Below, one piece after another: positions 24,008 through 33,668 of a stretch of DNA of 64,000 nucleotides. Position numbers and translations under genes: made by a program. Every line of letters starts with the position of its first letter. Within the stretch, counting starts at the first letter, position 1. The stretch is taken from the NCBI RefSeq assembly GCF_001277345.1, contig NZ_LIUT01000003.1:442152-506151 (forward strand), given 5' to 3'. Origin of the DNA: Paenibacillus solani (GTDB taxonomy: Bacteria > Bacillota > Bacilli > Paenibacillales > Paenibacillaceae). Under the pieces are notes generated by a model. That model saw only the letters and a list, made by a program, of their open reading frames with translations. It was not told where the DNA came from and ran no database searches.

Positions 24008-24914
24008 CAGATTCCCCTCCCGTCATTTCCATGAATTGATCCTCCAGCGACCGGGTTACCGGCTGTATGGCATAAACGCGCAGGCCTGCTCCAACCAATC
24101 TCGCATTAATGTCCGCAATCATATTCTGGTCTCCTCGAACCATCAGCTGGTGATCCCGAGCTGTTGCTTGGATGTCTTCCAGGAGTGCTGCAGCAGCTTC
24201 CACATCGTTGACGGTGAATGCCGTCTCTTCGTACATCCGCTCTCCCTCAGCCGTGCGAAGCCGGCGGATATCAATCAGCTTACCGTGACGGATAACGCCG
24301 ATGGTATCACACATCTGTTCCATTTCGGACAACAAATGGCTGGATACAAAGACGGATGTCCCTTCCTCTTGTGTCAATCTGCGCAAATAATCCCGCAGCT
24401 CCCGAATACCTTGCGGATCCAAGCCATTCGTAGGCTCGTCCAGGATCAATAGCTTGGGCCTGTGCAGCAGCGCCTGCGCTACGCCGAGACGTTGACGCAT
24501 TCCCAGCGAATACGTACTCACCTTCTCATGTATCCGCTTACCAAGTCCAACGAGTTCCACCACCTCATCGATCCGCGCCTTGGTGATGCCCTTCATCATT
24601 CTCGCAAAATGTTTCAGGTTGTTATAACCCGATAAATACTTATACATTTCGGGGTTCTCAACAATGGCACCGATCTGTGTAGCGGCCTGCTCGTAATTCT
24701 TACGAATGCTATATCCTCCTATGATAATATCCCCTTGTGTAATGGACATCAGTCCCACCATCATGCGAATGGTAGTTGTCTTGCCTGCTCCGTTAGGTCC
24801 CAGAAATCCGAAGATTTGTCCAGGCATGATATCAAAGGTCACATTATCTACCAGGACTTTAGATGATATTTTCTTCGTAACACCCACTAGGCTTACCAAT
24901 GGTTCCTGCTTCAT
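23997..24914 (-). CDS. ABC transporter ATP-binding protein
   Basis: The 305-residue ATPase has Walker A GPNGAGKTTT, Q-loop, signature YSLGMRQRLGVA, Walker B LLILDEPTNGLD and the H-loop VFVSSHLLSEMEQ, followed by a ~90-residue C-terminal extension typical of CcmA/BcrA-like exporters. ATG at 24914 has GGGAGG. With the overlapping permease gene it forms a two-gene export unit. No regulator lies immediately beside it. Confidence 0.93.
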   Translation of the reverse strand: MKQEPLVSLVGVTKKISSKVLVDNVTFDIMPGQIFGFLGPNGAGKTTTIRMMVGLMSITQGDIIIGGYSIRKNYEQAATQIGAIVENPEMYKYLSGYNNLKHFARMMKGITKARIDEVVELVGLGKRIHEKVSTYSLGMRQRLGVAQALLHRPKLLILDEPTNGLDPQGIRELRDYLRRLTQEEGTSVFVSSHLLSEMEQMCDTIGVIRHGKLIDIRRLRTAEGERMYEETAFTVNDVEAAAALLEDIQATARDHQLMVRGDQNMIADINARLVGAGLRVYAIQPVTRSLEDQFMEMTGGESVVD

Positions 24915-25018
24915 TTGATCTATCCTCCCTTGCCTATGCACCATGAATATCTCCACATTATACATTATCAGGACAAGAGACAAAATATTGGGCATGCGTT
25001 AAACCTACTGCTTTTGGC

Positions 25019-25180
25019 TCAATCGGTATCCTCCTGATGTACCAAATCAGCCGATTGACACTCCTTGCAAATCCCCGCTGGAACACCGTGCTTATAAAAT
25101 CCGGTTTTAAACAAGCTGTCGCCTTGAGCAACCGGAATCAAGCGACAGCAGCCGACGCAATACATCATCACTTCTTTCAT
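25019..25180 (-). CDS. Small four-cysteine protein, likely zinc-binding
   Basis: A 53-residue protein with MYCVGCCRLIP and GICKECQSADLVH: two CxxC pairs spaced ~30 residues apart, the shape of a zinc ribbon/knuckle. I do not recognise a named family. GGGGAGGAG precedes the ATG at 25180. A near-consensus promoter (TTGACA-17-TAGAAT) lies upstream and an exact XRE operator copy sits at its transcription start, so it is probably repressed by one of the two XRE proteins nearby. Confidence 0.7.
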   Translation of the reverse strand: MKEVMMYCVGCCRLIPVAQGDSLFKTGFYKHGVPAGICKECQSADLVHQEDTD

Positions 25181-25233
25181 CCCGTCATCTCCTCCCCGGG
25201 ATTGACGCATCTATTCTATGTATTTTTTAAAAT

Positions 25234-25287
25234 GATACAAATTGTATCTATAACAGAAATTCTATATAAATTGTTGCACTTTGTCAA
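25234..25287 (-). promoter_or_regulatory. Promoter with XRE-type operator (for the 4-Cys gene)
   Basis: Minus strand TTGACA (25287-25282), 17-base spacer, TAGAAT (25264-25259), then the perfect palindrome GATACAATTTGTATC (25248-25234) starting about 10 bases after the -10 box, where a bound repressor would block initiation. Confidence 0.75.
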
Positions 25288-25377
25288 ATATTATTGTGGA
25301 TCGAAAGTAACTAATGCTCAAGGCTCAAAGGCTTAGAAGGGTTATGCTTATTTTTTTAATAAATGCTACAATATGTA

Positions 25378-25413
25378 TTGACGATAGACGAAATTTAGGA
25401 TACATTTTGTATC
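25378..25413 (+). promoter_or_regulatory. Promoter with XRE-type operator (autoregulation of the first XRE gene)
   Basis: TTGACG (25378-25383), 17-base spacer, TACATT (25401-25406); the operator GATACATTTTGTATC (25399-25413) covers the -10 box. A degenerate copy GCTACAATATGTATT lies at 25365-25379. Confidence 0.72.
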
Positions 25414-25478
25414 ATATTGATATTTCCATTTTGATGTTTAGTCTACATGAATGGATCTTTTTAGAGAGGTGAGCATGC

Positions 25479-25673
25479 ATGTCATATGGATCTCGCATTG
25501 CAAAATTGCGGGAGCAGAAAGGTTGGACTCAAGAAGAATTATCCGAGCTTATCGGTATCAGCCGTGCTTCTTTATCACATTATGAGAAAAATCGCAGAGA
25601 ACCTAATCTGGAGACTCTAACCAAATTGGCGGATGTATTTCAAACCACGATTGACCAAATTATTGGTAGATAG
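25479..25673 (+). CDS. Small XRE-family repressor
   Basis: At 64 residues the protein is little more than one helix-turn-helix: GSRIAKLREQKGWTQEELSELIGISRASLSHYEKNRREPNLETLTKLADVF, a complete HTH_3 domain, with the recognition helix ISRASLSHYEKNRRE. It is nearly identical in this helix to the second XRE protein at 27.8 kb (ITRAALSHYEKNRRK), so both should bind the same operator. Its own -10 box is covered by that operator. GAGAGGTGAG precedes the ATG. By size and sequence it resembles the Xre repressor of PBSX-like elements and short SinR-type regulators. Confidence 0.9.
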   Translation: MSYGSRIAKLREQKGWTQEELSELIGISRASLSHYEKNRREPNLETLTKLADVFQTTIDQIIGR

Positions 25674-25736
25674 CCACACTTCCCCCACTTGCGAATAACA
25701 GTACGATGCCCCTCATCCCCGTTATGTGCTCACGCC

Positions 25737-25772
25737 CAAAACCCCCTCTCTTAGAATAAAAAGGGGGGGTGG
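25737..25772 (-). terminator. Probable terminator of the LCP gene
   Basis: Minus strand CACCCCCC... pairs with AGGGGGT, loop A/T-rich, followed by TTTTGGG. Lies between convergent genes. Confidence 0.5.
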
Positions 25773-25780
25773 GTTGCAAC

Positions 25781-26707
25781 TCATTCCATATATTCTCGCA
25801 ATGTTGTGATAATGTCTTCCCTTTCCTTATCACCGACAATAAAATACCAAATTCCGTTTATTCTCTGCCCATAACCAGCAATCTCTACCTGCTCGACCTT
25901 CCCTATATGATGACGGTACTCTGTTAGAAGCTGTTTCATCTCCTCAAATGAAATATCGGTCTTTACGCTGCTTCCAATCTGATTGAGAAGGGTTTCCAGT
26001 TTAAACACAGTCGAAACTCTTAATGCTTTATCCAGAATCCCCTCCAGCACTTCTCTTTGTCTAACATTCCTTCCCAAATCGCCCTTTGGATCCTCAAACC
26101 GCATTCGTGAGAAGGCAAGTGCTTCGCTGCCATTCAGGTTCAACTGTCCCTGGTCAAAGTTATAACCACCATATTCAAACTTCATACGATTATTTACGGT
26201 AACTCCACCTAACGAATCTACAATGCTCGAGAAGCCCTCCATATCCACTTTAATGTAGTAATCGATGGGAAACTGCAGGAAATTCTCCACGGTACTGACT
26301 GACATCGGGATGCCTCCAAATGCGTAGGCGTGATTAATTTTATCCACGGTCCCATATCCGACAATATCAGTCCGTGTATCACGGGGAATATTAAACATGA
26401 GCACAGCCCCCTTCGTAGGGTTGACTGCCATGAGTATCATCACGTCGGAGCGGCCCCGATCATGGGGCCTTTGGTCTACACCCAAAACCAAAACAGTAAA
26501 TGCATCTGTATCCTTCGTAATGTTCTCTCCCGTCTTGGTGCGCTCACCGCCATAAGTGAATGTCGGGGTTACAGGCGATGGCTGCCGCTCTTCATACATT
26601 TGTTCTGCCGTTGATTTAATAGATTGATACGTATACAACAGATAAGCCGAAGGCAGCAATATAAGAATCGCCAGCGGCCACAGGACCCATTTTAATTTCA
26701 TCTTCAT
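25781..26707 (-). CDS. LCP (LytR-CpsA-Psr) family transferase
   Basis: LCP enzymes attach wall teichoic acids or other glycopolymers to peptidoglycan on the outer face of the membrane. The 308-residue protein has a short basic start, a transmembrane helix (about 5-27, WVLWPLAILILLPSAYLLY), then the LCP domain: FTVLVLGVDQRPHDRGRSDVMIL, NIPRDTRTDI, DKINHAYAFGG, YYIKVDMEGFSSIVDSLGGV and ALAFSRMRFEDPKGDLGRNVRQREVL, with the expected Arg/Asp residues. I take ATG at 26707 (GGAGG 9 bases before). The 450 bases upstream to 27158 contain nothing I can name. Confidence 0.93.
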   Translation of the reverse strand: MKMKLKWVLWPLAILILLPSAYLLYTYQSIKSTAEQMYEERQPSPVTPTFTYGGERTKTGENITKDTDAFTVLVLGVDQRPHDRGRSDVMILMAVNPTKGAVLMFNIPRDTRTDIVGYGTVDKINHAYAFGGIPMSVSTVENFLQFPIDYYIKVDMEGFSSIVDSLGGVTVNNRMKFEYGGYNFDQGQLNLNGSEALAFSRMRFEDPKGDLGRNVRQREVLEGILDKALRVSTVFKLETLLNQIGSSVKTDISFEEMKQLLTEYRHHIGKVEQVEIAGYGQRINGIWYFIVGDKEREDIITTLREYME

Positions 26708-27158
26708 CCTTAAATGCCTCCATGGCATGGACCATATTCTGTCCGATTGTAGGGATAAGCAAATTTATGAACTGGATGTAACCAGCATAATGTAAGGTTA
26801 GAAATGACTAGATCTTTACGGCGGGATCATACGGGATTGCTTTTTATTTTTGACTATAATAAATCAATGATCTGGCTGGGACTCAAGTAATCAAAGGACA
26901 GGAGAAAGGTAATTAGCAGAAATAAATATCGAGGATATAGAGTATCGTTAATTAAAATTTGTCGATAAAATTATGGGATGAGAATTCCATATTTGATGAG
27001 GATTAACCTAACTTTTCTCTCAGGTATGTCCTACATCTTCTGTATGATTTAAGGTAAAAGAACTAATGACCAAGCAACATAAATATAGTAGAATATCAAT
27101 TAAACCATTATAATGATTCAGTAAGATTACCTGTTTGGTGCAGGAAATCTATTACAAT

Positions 27159-27521
27159 TTAGTTATAAAGGCTAATTTTCTGGGAATCATTATGACCAAA
27201 CATCATGCGGTTCAGCATACCTACAATCCGAGTCTTTTTATCGCCATCTGTATGAAATTCCGTATGATACAGTTGACGGCCATAAAAGAGTCCTCTTGAT
27301 TCAATGCGTCCTGTTACCTGGATATGATCTACATTATCATCAATTTCGTATCCCAAAACAACGTTGGAATGGATCGGTATTTCCCAAGGACACAGGAATA
27401 CAAGACCACTAGGCAGCAGCTCTAGCGGCGTCACGGAATGACTTTTCCCATGAATGGTTAAATCTCCGATTTTCATGACTTTAATTCTTACCGTGATTTG
27501 ATGTTGCCGTTCTTGTAACAT
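27159..27521 (-). CDS. PilZ-like domain protein
   Basis: A 120-residue protein with beta-strand pattern and PilZ-like motifs: KVMKIGDLTIHGKSHSVTPLELLPSGLVFLCP near the start and IQVTGRIESRGLFYGRQLYHTEF later, similar to the GxVxxxxxxG-x-YGVEF end of PilZ domains. The canonical RxxxR and D/NxSxxG c-di-GMP motifs are not well preserved, so ligand binding is doubtful. Start at 27521 is uncertain; AAGGAG lies rather far (14 bases). Two copies of the XRE operator sit in and just after its promoter, so it is probably a repressor target. Confidence 0.6.
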   Translation of the reverse strand: MLQERQHQITVRIKVMKIGDLTIHGKSHSVTPLELLPSGLVFLCPWEIPIHSNVVLGYEIDDNVDHIQVTGRIESRGLFYGRQLYHTEFHTDGDKKTRIVGMLNRMMFGHNDSQKISLYN

Positions 27522-27618
27522 TTGTGGTAACCCATCCGCTCCTTGTTAGTATTTTGTGGTATGGGACAACTTCGTGCTGGATAAAATGATACCAACCGTC
27601 ACCAACCATGATTATCCA

Positions 27619-27674
27619 GATACAATATGTATCTGACTCATGTTAATAATACGATACATAGTGTATCTAGTCAA
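27619..27674 (-). promoter_or_regulatory. Double XRE-type operator in the PilZ-like gene promoter
   Basis: Minus strand TTGACT (27674-27669), 17-base spacer, TATTAT (27651-27646). The operator GATACA-CTA-TGTATC (27667-27653) fills the spacer between the two boxes, and a second, GATACA-TAT-TGTATC (27633-27619), lies just downstream near the expected transcription start. Confidence 0.78.
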
Positions 27675-27703
27675 TTAAAAAGTAGCCTTTTTATGTATAT
27701 AAT
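27675..27703 (+). promoter_or_regulatory. Candidate promoter of the second XRE gene
   Basis: TTAAAA (27675-27680), 17-base spacer, perfect TATAAT (27698-27703). The -35 box is weak. The operator at 27653-27667 lies immediately upstream, back to back with the divergent promoter. Confidence 0.5.
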
Positions 27704-27778
27704 AAATCGGCAAATTTAACTTATGGATCTATCCAATAACTTCTATAGATACAAGCCACTCGAAAGGGGGATCAATGC

Positions 27779-28147
27779 GTGAACTACGGAGAACGAATAT
27801 CAGAATTACGTGAACAGCATGGATGGACTCAGGAAGAACTCGCTACCTCTGTCGGTATTACACGTGCTGCCCTATCCCATTATGAAAAAAATCGCCGCAA
27901 GCCTGACTTCGAAACATTGACCCGCTTGGCAGATCTCTTCGATGTATCCATAGACTATCTGATCGGGAGAACGACACAGGAGAAAGTGGTGCTTGACCCG
28001 GAGGTACGGGCGTTTGTGGATGGTCTTGAGCTATCCGATGAGGATTTATTGGAGCGCTTTAACCTTACCGTGGATGGTCGTAAATTAACCGAAGATGAAG
28101 CTAAACGATTCATTGCATTTGTCCGCATGGAAAGGGCCATGAAATAA
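27779..28147 (+). CDS. XRE-family repressor with C-terminal helical domain
   Basis: The 122-residue protein has an HTH_3 domain (residues 1-64: ERISELREQHGWTQEELATSVGITRAALSHYEKNRRKPDFETLTRLADLFDVSIDYLIG) and a ~55-residue acidic helical C-terminal part (VRAFVDGLELSDEDLLERF...EDEAKRFIAFVRMERAMK) that could hold dimers or bind an antirepressor. GTG at 27779 follows AAAGGGGG with 8 bases between. Its HTH is a close copy of the 64-residue XRE at 25.5 kb, and operators of the same type flank it. It is followed by a terminator and a convergent 52-codon gene. Confidence 0.92.
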   Translation: MNYGERISELREQHGWTQEELATSVGITRAALSHYEKNRRKPDFETLTRLADLFDVSIDYLIGRTTQEKVVLDPEVRAFVDGLELSDEDLLERFNLTVDGRKLTEDEAKRFIAFVRMERAMK

Positions 28148-28170
28148 TACGTCGTAACGATTAACCACAA

Positions 28171-28219
28171 ATCCCCGACATGTGAATGTAAATTGCTGCA
28201 CTCACGTATCGGGGATTGT
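28171..28219. terminator. Intrinsic terminator after the second XRE gene
   Basis: AATCCCCGA pairs with TCGGGGATT, loop of about 30 bases with its own inverted part; followed by GTTGTCGTT on the plus strand. Confidence 0.55.
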
Positions 28220-28224
28220 TGTCG

Positions 28225-28383
28225 TTATGGTTGATTTTTATTTTTTCGCAGTGTCTCCATTTGCAGCCATTGATCAGGATGGATTCCTAATTGAGTCATA
28301 AGCTTGTTGATATCTAGGTTTGTCTTCTGTTGGTCAAGCCGATGCTCGGTGCTTCCGGAGCTTCTCTCCTTGTCCACACTCAT
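28225..28383 (-). CDS. Small ORF of 52 codons, convergent with the second XRE gene
   Basis: The frame MSVDKERSSGSTEHRLDQQK followed by a helix-like DINKLMTQLGIHPDQWLQ and a basic end starts with ATG at 28383, 10 bases after GCGAGGT, and ends TAA at 28225. It is hydrophilic, with a central amphipathic stretch. It shares an intergenic region with the XRE gene, and one may think of SinI-like antirepressors (short, helical, beside an XRE gene), but I see no convincing sequence match, so this stays a hint. It is short for automatic gene calling and may be overlooked. Confidence 0.45.
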   Translation of the reverse strand: MSVDKERSSGSTEHRLDQQKTNLDINKLMTQLGIHPDQWLQMETLRKNKNQP

Positions 28384-28599
28384 TTCTACAATTACCTCGC
28401 TTATCTATAATTTCGTCTCCATCCCAGCTCCTTACAATTGGTGTAAATATAATCTATACAGGAAACTTTTTGAACAAGTTACTTATCAATATTATAACCA
28501 ATGAATCCATACGATGCTGTCGTCTCATGGAACCATTGTCCAAAACATCCGGTTCTAATTTTGTCGAATTATATTTTGAAAGCGATACCAGAGAATCTA

Positions 28600-28642
28600 T
28601 ACAAAAAAACCACCTGGCATTCATTATAGAATACCAAGTGGT
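28600..28642 (-). terminator. Intrinsic terminator after gltB
   Basis: Minus strand AACCACTTGG-ATTC pairs with GAAT-CCAGGTGGTT and runs into TTTTTTT. Confidence 0.8.
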
Positions 28643-28665
28643 TACTGATAACCTGAGATCTGCTG

Positions 28666-31600
28666 CTAATTCCCTGTACGCGCCAATTCTTTCATATTGG
28701 CTTCAAATGCAGCGAGGAGCGCAGATTCACCCGCCAAGCCCTGGTCTTGCATCTTCTCAATATGCAGCAGCATGCGCTTATAGTCCCGGGGAATGATTCG
28801 TACAAATCGGCCAAGTGCCTGTTCCCAATTTCCTAGAATTTGTTGTGCCGGCACACTGCCGGTATAGTGCTCATGCCGCTCAATAAGCTGCTGCAGCAGT
28901 TCAGCTTCTCTTGCATCCTCTACACGTTCCAGCAGGACCATTTCCAAATTGCAGCGTTTCATAAAAGTACCTGCAGGATCATAAATGTATGCAACCCCGC
29001 CGGACATTCCGGCTGCAAAGTTTCGCCCGGTCTCCCCCAGAACGACTACACGACCGCCAGTCATATATTCGCAGCCATGATCGCCGACGCCTTCAACAAC
29101 GATGTTCGCACCTGAATTGCGTACGGCGAAACGCTCTCCGGCAATTCCTCGTACGTAAGCTTCACCGCTTGTAGCACCATAGAATGCCGTATTGCCTGCA
29201 ATGATATTCTCCTCGGCTTTAAAAGTCGCCATAGGTGAAGGCTTTACGATAATCTTCCCGCCTGAAAGTCCTTTGCCAATGTAATCATTGGCATCGCCTT
29301 CGATTCTCAGTGTCAATCCTTTTGGCACGAATGCACCAAAGCTGAGGCCTGATGAGCCCACGAAGTTAAACTGGATGGTATCTCCCGGCAGTCCGGCAGC
29401 ACCGTAATTCCGTGTCACTTCACTTCCCAAAATGGTTCCGACCGCACGATCCACGTTCGTGATAGGGAAGGTGCCTGTTACCGCAGTTCCTGACTCCAAT
29501 GCAGGTGCGGCACAGCTGAGGAGTGAACGCATATCCAGTGTTTCTTCCAAGCGATGATTCTGTCTTTGCAAGCGGTAACGTGTGCTGCCTTCCGGCAGTT
29601 CCGGCATATATAGCAATGCCGAAATATCCAGGCCTTTCTTTTTCCAATGATCATCGGCTTTAATAGCGTCAAGAACATCCGTCCGGCCAATCATCTCGCG
29701 GATGGTCCGGAATCCAAGCTCTGCCATCAGCTCACGCATATCTTGAGCGACAAAACGCATAAAGTTAGCGATATGCTCGGGATCTCCTGTAAAGTTCTTG
29801 CGCAGCTCCGGGTTCTGAGTAGCGACACCAACGGGACAGGTATCCATTTGGCAGACACGCATCATAATGCATCCGATGGCAACGAGCGGTGCTGTGGAAA
29901 AACCATATTCCTCGGCTCCAAGCATAGCGGCAATAACTACATCGCGTCCATTTAGCATTTTACCATCCGTTTCGAGCACAACGCGGTCACGCAGATTGTT
30001 CATGATAAGGGTTTGATGAGTCTCGGCTAGACCAAGCTCCCATGGCATACCCGCATGACGGATCGAGCCTTGCGGAGAAGCCCCCGTACCGCCATCGTAA
30101 CCACTGATAAGAATAATATCGGCCCGGCCCTTCGCAACGCCTGCGGCGATCGTACCCACCCCTACCTCGGATACCAGCTTCACGTTAATATCGGCTCGTG
30201 GATTCGAGCTCTTCAAGTCGTAGATAAGTTCAGCCAGATCTTCAATGGAGTAGATGTCATGGTGCGGCGGCGGCGAGATCAGACCCACGCCAGGTGTCGA
30301 ACCGCGAACTTCGGCTACCCATGGGTATACTTTACGGCCGGGCAGCTGCCCGCCTTCGCCTGGTTTCGCTCCCTGCGCCATTTTGATCTGAATTTCATCT
30401 GCATTCACCAGATAGTGGGAGGTAACACCGAATCGTCCCGAGGCCACCTGCTTGATTGCACTTCTGCGGGAGTCGCCGTTGACTTCGGGGATGTAACGAG
30501 CCGGGTCTTCTCCCCCTTCCCCTGTGTTGCTCTTACCCCCGATGCGGTTCATTCCGATTGCAATACTCTCATGCGCTTCCTTGCTGATGGAGCCAAACGA
30601 CATCGCACCCGTTTTAAAGCGGCGCATAATGGAATCTACGGGCTCCACCTCATCCAGGGGAACCGGTTCGGAGACCGGCTTGAACTTCAACAGTGCGCGC
30701 AATGTCAAGTGCTGTTCGTTCTCTCCTTGCACGAGCTCGGTATATTTCTTGTACGCTGCATAGTCATTGGTCCGGACAGCCTGCTGCAGTAAATGGATCG
30801 TTCTCGGATTGAATAAATGCTGCTCCCCTTCCGCTCTCCATTGATACTCGCCTGCCGAGTCCAGCGTCTTGTCACTACCATCCTTATCCGAAAAAGCACG
30901 TTCGTGATGGGCAAGCGTTTCTTTGGTCACTTCCGCAAGACCGATGCCTCCAATCCGGGAAGGCGTCCATGTGAAATAACGATCCACGAAATCTTCCTTC
31001 AATCCAACAGCTTCGAATATTTGAGCGCCGCGGTAAGATTGAATCGTTGAAATCCCCATCTTCGATAAAACCTTCACAACACCCTTGTTCGCCGCCTTCA
31101 TATAATTCTTAACAGCTTTCTCGTGTGAAATGCCCGGCATCATGCCTTCTTTAATCATGTCGTCCAGTGTTTCGAATGCAAGATATGGATTGATAGCACT
31201 CGCTCCGTAACCGAGCAGCAGGGCATAGTGATGGACTTCCCGTGGCTCGCCAGATTCAAGCAGGATCGCTACCTTGGTCCGGGTTTCCTGACGGATCAGA
31301 TGATGATGAAGTGATGAAACGGCAAGCAGAGAAGGAATCGCGGCATTGTCCTTATCCAGCCCACGGTCGGACAAGATCAATAAATTATGACCCTTAGCAA
31401 TGACTCGATCCGCAGCCTCACAGAGAGTGTCGATCGCTTTACGCAGTCCTTCAGCCCCCTCTGCTGCCGGGAAGAAGATCGGGATGGTCATGGACTTAAA
31501 TCCTGGACGGTGAATATGACGCAGCTTCGCAAACTCTTCATTGGACAGGACCGGCGAATCCAGACGGATATGACGGCAGCTCTCCGGTTCCGGCTTCAAC

Positions 31601-33261
31601 AGATTTCGCTCGGGACCGATCGTTGTGCCCATGGAAGTGACGAGCTCTTCCCGGATTGCGTCAATCGGCGGGTTGGTCACCTGGGCGAACATCTGCTTGA
31701 AGTAGTTGAATAATCGCTGCGGACGATCGGACAGCACCGCTAGCGGCGCGTCATATCCCATGGATGCGATGGCTTCAGCCCCTGTGAGAGCCATCGGCTC
31801 CAGCACTTTGCGCAGCTCCTCGTACGTGTAGCCGAAGGCCAACTGAAGCTGGCGCACATTCTCATGCTTCGGTTCTGGCAGTTCCGGTGCCTCAGGAAGA
31901 TCATGAAGCTCCACCAGATGCTCTTCCAGCCATTCCTCGTATGGAAGTTCAGCAGCGATGCCAGCTTTGACTTCTTCGTCAGAGATGATTCTCCCTTCCT
32001 TTGTGTCGATGAGGAGCATGCGCCCCGGGCGCAAACGGTCCTTATACAGCACATCCTCTGGCGGAACATCCAGCACACCGGCTTCGGAGGACAGGATGAT
32101 ACGATCATCCTTAGTCACATAATAACGGGATGGCCGGAGACCGTTCCGGTCCAGGATAGCTCCGATCTGAATGCCATCTGTGAACGCCATCGCTGCGGGG
32201 CCGTCCCACGGCTCCATTAACGTACTATGGTATTCATAGAAAGCCTTCTTGGTCTTATCCATGTCCTCATGGTTATTCCAAGGCTCCGGGACCATCATCA
32301 TGGCCACATGTGGCAGGGAGCGGCCACTGAGATACAGGAACTCAAACGTATTATCAAACATACCGGTATCGGAGCCATCCGGATTGATGACAGGTTTAAT
32401 CTTCTCCAGATCGCTTCCAAACCGTTCATGCTCAAGCAGCGACTGGCGGGCATGCATCCAGTTTACATTCCCGCGCAGCGTGTTGATCTCGCCATTGTGA
32501 ATCATGAAGCGGTAAGGATGCGCACGCTCCCAGCTCGGGAATGTGTTCGTACTGAAACGGGAATGGATCAGCGCGATCGCGGACTCCAGCTTCTCTTCCT
32601 GCAAATCCAGATAGAACTCCCCTACTTGCTCCGTAGTCAACATGCCCTTGTATACGATTTTCCGGCAGGATAGGCTGGATACATAGAAGCTGTCGCCTTC
32701 CGGATTTCCGCTGTAGCGAATAACCCGCTCTGCGCGGCGACGGATGACATACAGCTTGCGTTCGAACGAGAGTTCATCCAAAATGTCGCTACTTCGCTGG
32801 ATAAACACTTGGCGAACATACGGTTTAGCCGCTCTTGCGGTTTGACCCAGCATTTCATCATGGGTCGGCACATCCCGAAAACCAAGCAGGGTTTGGCCTT
32901 CTTCCGCAATGATTGAGGCCAGCTCTGCTTCATGTTCCGCCCGGGTTACAGGATCATGTGAAAGAAACAGCATGCCGACACCATAATGTCCCTCTTTCGG
33001 AAGCTCAAAGCCCTGCTTTTCCGCCTCAGCGGTGAAGAATGCATGAGGAATCTGCAGCATGATCCCGGCACCGTCGCCGGAATTCGGCTCACTGCCCTGA
33101 CCGCCACGATGCTCCATATTGGCAAGCATTCTCAAGGCACTGCTGACAATGTCATGTGATGGCTTACCCTTGATATGGGCGACAAATCCCATACCGCAAG
33201 CATCTTTTTCAAACCGCGGGTCATATAGGCCCTGTTTCTGGGGATAATCAGTATGTTTCAT
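28666..33261 (-). CDS. gltB: Glutamate synthase, large (NADPH/ferredoxin-type) subunit
   Basis: The large subunit hydrolyses glutamine and transfers the ammonia to 2-oxoglutarate. The 1531-residue product has the N-terminal Ntn glutaminase domain (mature start at Cys22: [13 protein letters not shown]), a central domain, the FMN barrel with [45 protein letters not shown], the 3Fe-4S cysteines in [20 protein letters not shown] and the C-terminal beta-helix domain ([21 protein letters not shown]). ATG at 33261 follows GAAAGG. The small subunit gltD is not beside it; 407 bases upstream and 283 downstream of the gene hold only the short ORF and terminators. Confidence 0.97.
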   Translation of the reverse strand: MKHTDYPQKQGLYDPRFEKDACGMGFVAHIKGKPSHDIVSSALRMLANMEHRGGQGSEPNSGDGAGIMLQIPHAFFTAEAEKQGFELPKEGHYGVGMLFLSHDPVTRAEHEAELASIIAEEGQTLLGFRDVPTHDEMLGQTARAAKPYVRQVFIQRSSDILDELSFERKLYVIRRRAERVIRYSGNPEGDSFYVSSLSCRKIVYKGMLTTEQVGEFYLDLQEEKLESAIALIHSRFSTNTFPSWERAHPYRFMIHNGEINTLRGNVNWMHARQSLLEHERFGSDLEKIKPVINPDGSDTGMFDNTFEFLYLSGRSLPHVAMMMVPEPWNNHEDMDKTKKAFYEYHSTLMEPWDGPAAMAFTDGIQIGAILDRNGLRPSRYYVTKDDRIILSSEAGVLDVPPEDVLYKDRLRPGRMLLIDTKEGRIISDEEVKAGIAAELPYEEWLEEHLVELHDLPEAPELPEPKHENVRQLQLAFGYTYEELRKVLEPMALTGAEAIASMGYDAPLAVLSDRPQRLFNYFKQMFAQVTNPPIDAIREELVTSMGTTIGPERNLLKPEPESCRHIRLDSPVLSNEEFAKLRHIHRPGFKSMTIPIFFPAAEGAEGLRKAIDTLCEAADRVIAKGHNLLILSDRGLDKDNAAIPSLLAVSSLHHHLIRQETRTKVAILLESGEPREVHHYALLLGYGASAINPYLAFETLDDMIKEGMMPGISHEKAVKNYMKAANKGVVKVLSKMGISTIQSYRGAQIFEAVGLKEDFVDRYFTWTPSRIGGIGLAEVTKETLAHHERAFSDKDGSDKTLDSAGEYQWRAEGEQHLFNPRTIHLLQQAVRTNDYAAYKKYTELVQGENEQHLTLRALLKFKPVSEPVPLDEVEPVDSIMRRFKTGAMSFGSISKEAHESIAIGMNRIGGKSNTGEGGEDPARYIPEVNGDSRRSAIKQVASGRFGVTSHYLVNADEIQIKMAQGAKPGEGGQLPGRKVYPWVAEVRGSTPGVGLISPPPHHDIYSIEDLAELIYDLKSSNPRADINVKLVSEVGVGTIAAGVAKGRADIILISGYDGGTGASPQGSIRHAGMPWELGLAETHQTLIMNNLRDRVVLETDGKMLNGRDVVIAAMLGAEEYGFSTAPLVAIGCIMMRVCQMDTCPVGVATQNPELRKNFTGDPEHIANFMRFVAQDMRELMAELGFRTIREMIGRTDVLDAIKADDHWKKKGLDISALLYMPELPEGSTRYRLQRQNHRLEETLDMRSLLSCAAPALESGTAVTGTFPITNVDRAVGTILGSEVTRNYGAAGLPGDTIQFNFVGSSGLSFGAFVPKGLTLRIEGDANDYIGKGLSGGKIIVKPSPMATFKAEENIIAGNTAFYGATSGEAYVRGIAGERFAVRNSGANIVVEGVGDHGCEYMTGGRVVVLGETGRNFAAGMSGGVAYIYDPAGTFMKRCNLEMVLLERVEDAREAELLQQLIERHEHYTGSVPAQQILGNWEQALGRFVRIIPRDYKRMLLHIEKMQDQGLAGESALLAAFEANMKELARTGN

Positions 33262-33598
33262 AAGATGCAACCTTTCTAACTTAGGATATAATGCGGCAGA
33301 TCAAGGAAGAACGACATAAACAAAAATCTAGTATTCGTCCTCAAGCGGCAGAAGCGAGCCATCATCTGTATGATGCGTTTTAGTGCAAGTTAATGATCGA
33401 ACATATTTTCTGTTTTTATACGGTAGGTTAATTGGTTTTTATATTTTATCACCGCCATATAAACGCATCCAATTCAAAGTTTTTATGAAATTGATAAGAA
33501 TTGTTTTTATATGTAATTTGTATAAATAAACTTCCTGTCCATATTAATTTTATGTATTATAGTACAAATAATCATACAAATAGAACATTCCGAACAAG

Positions 33599-33656
33599 AA
33601 AAAAAGGACATTCCCCGAAGATCTCATTGATCTTTGGGAGAATGTCCTTTTGCTTA
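33599..33656 (-). terminator. Intrinsic terminator after the YhgE gene
   Basis: AAAAGGACATTC...AAGATC pairs with GATCTT...GAATGTCCTTTT; the minus direction ends in CCTTTTT. The rest of the gap 33262-33598 is AT-rich with no other feature I recognise. Confidence 0.75.
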
Positions 33657-33668
33657 GCTATCCATCGT

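Noticed and set aside
27000-27158. Possible small RNA in the AT-rich gap behind the LCP gene
   Set aside because: No clear promoter-terminator pair or stable fold seen by eye.
30055-32673. Long plus-strand ORFs (245 and 148 codons) within gltB
   Set aside because: Antisense shadow of a 1531-residue enzyme with all motifs intact.
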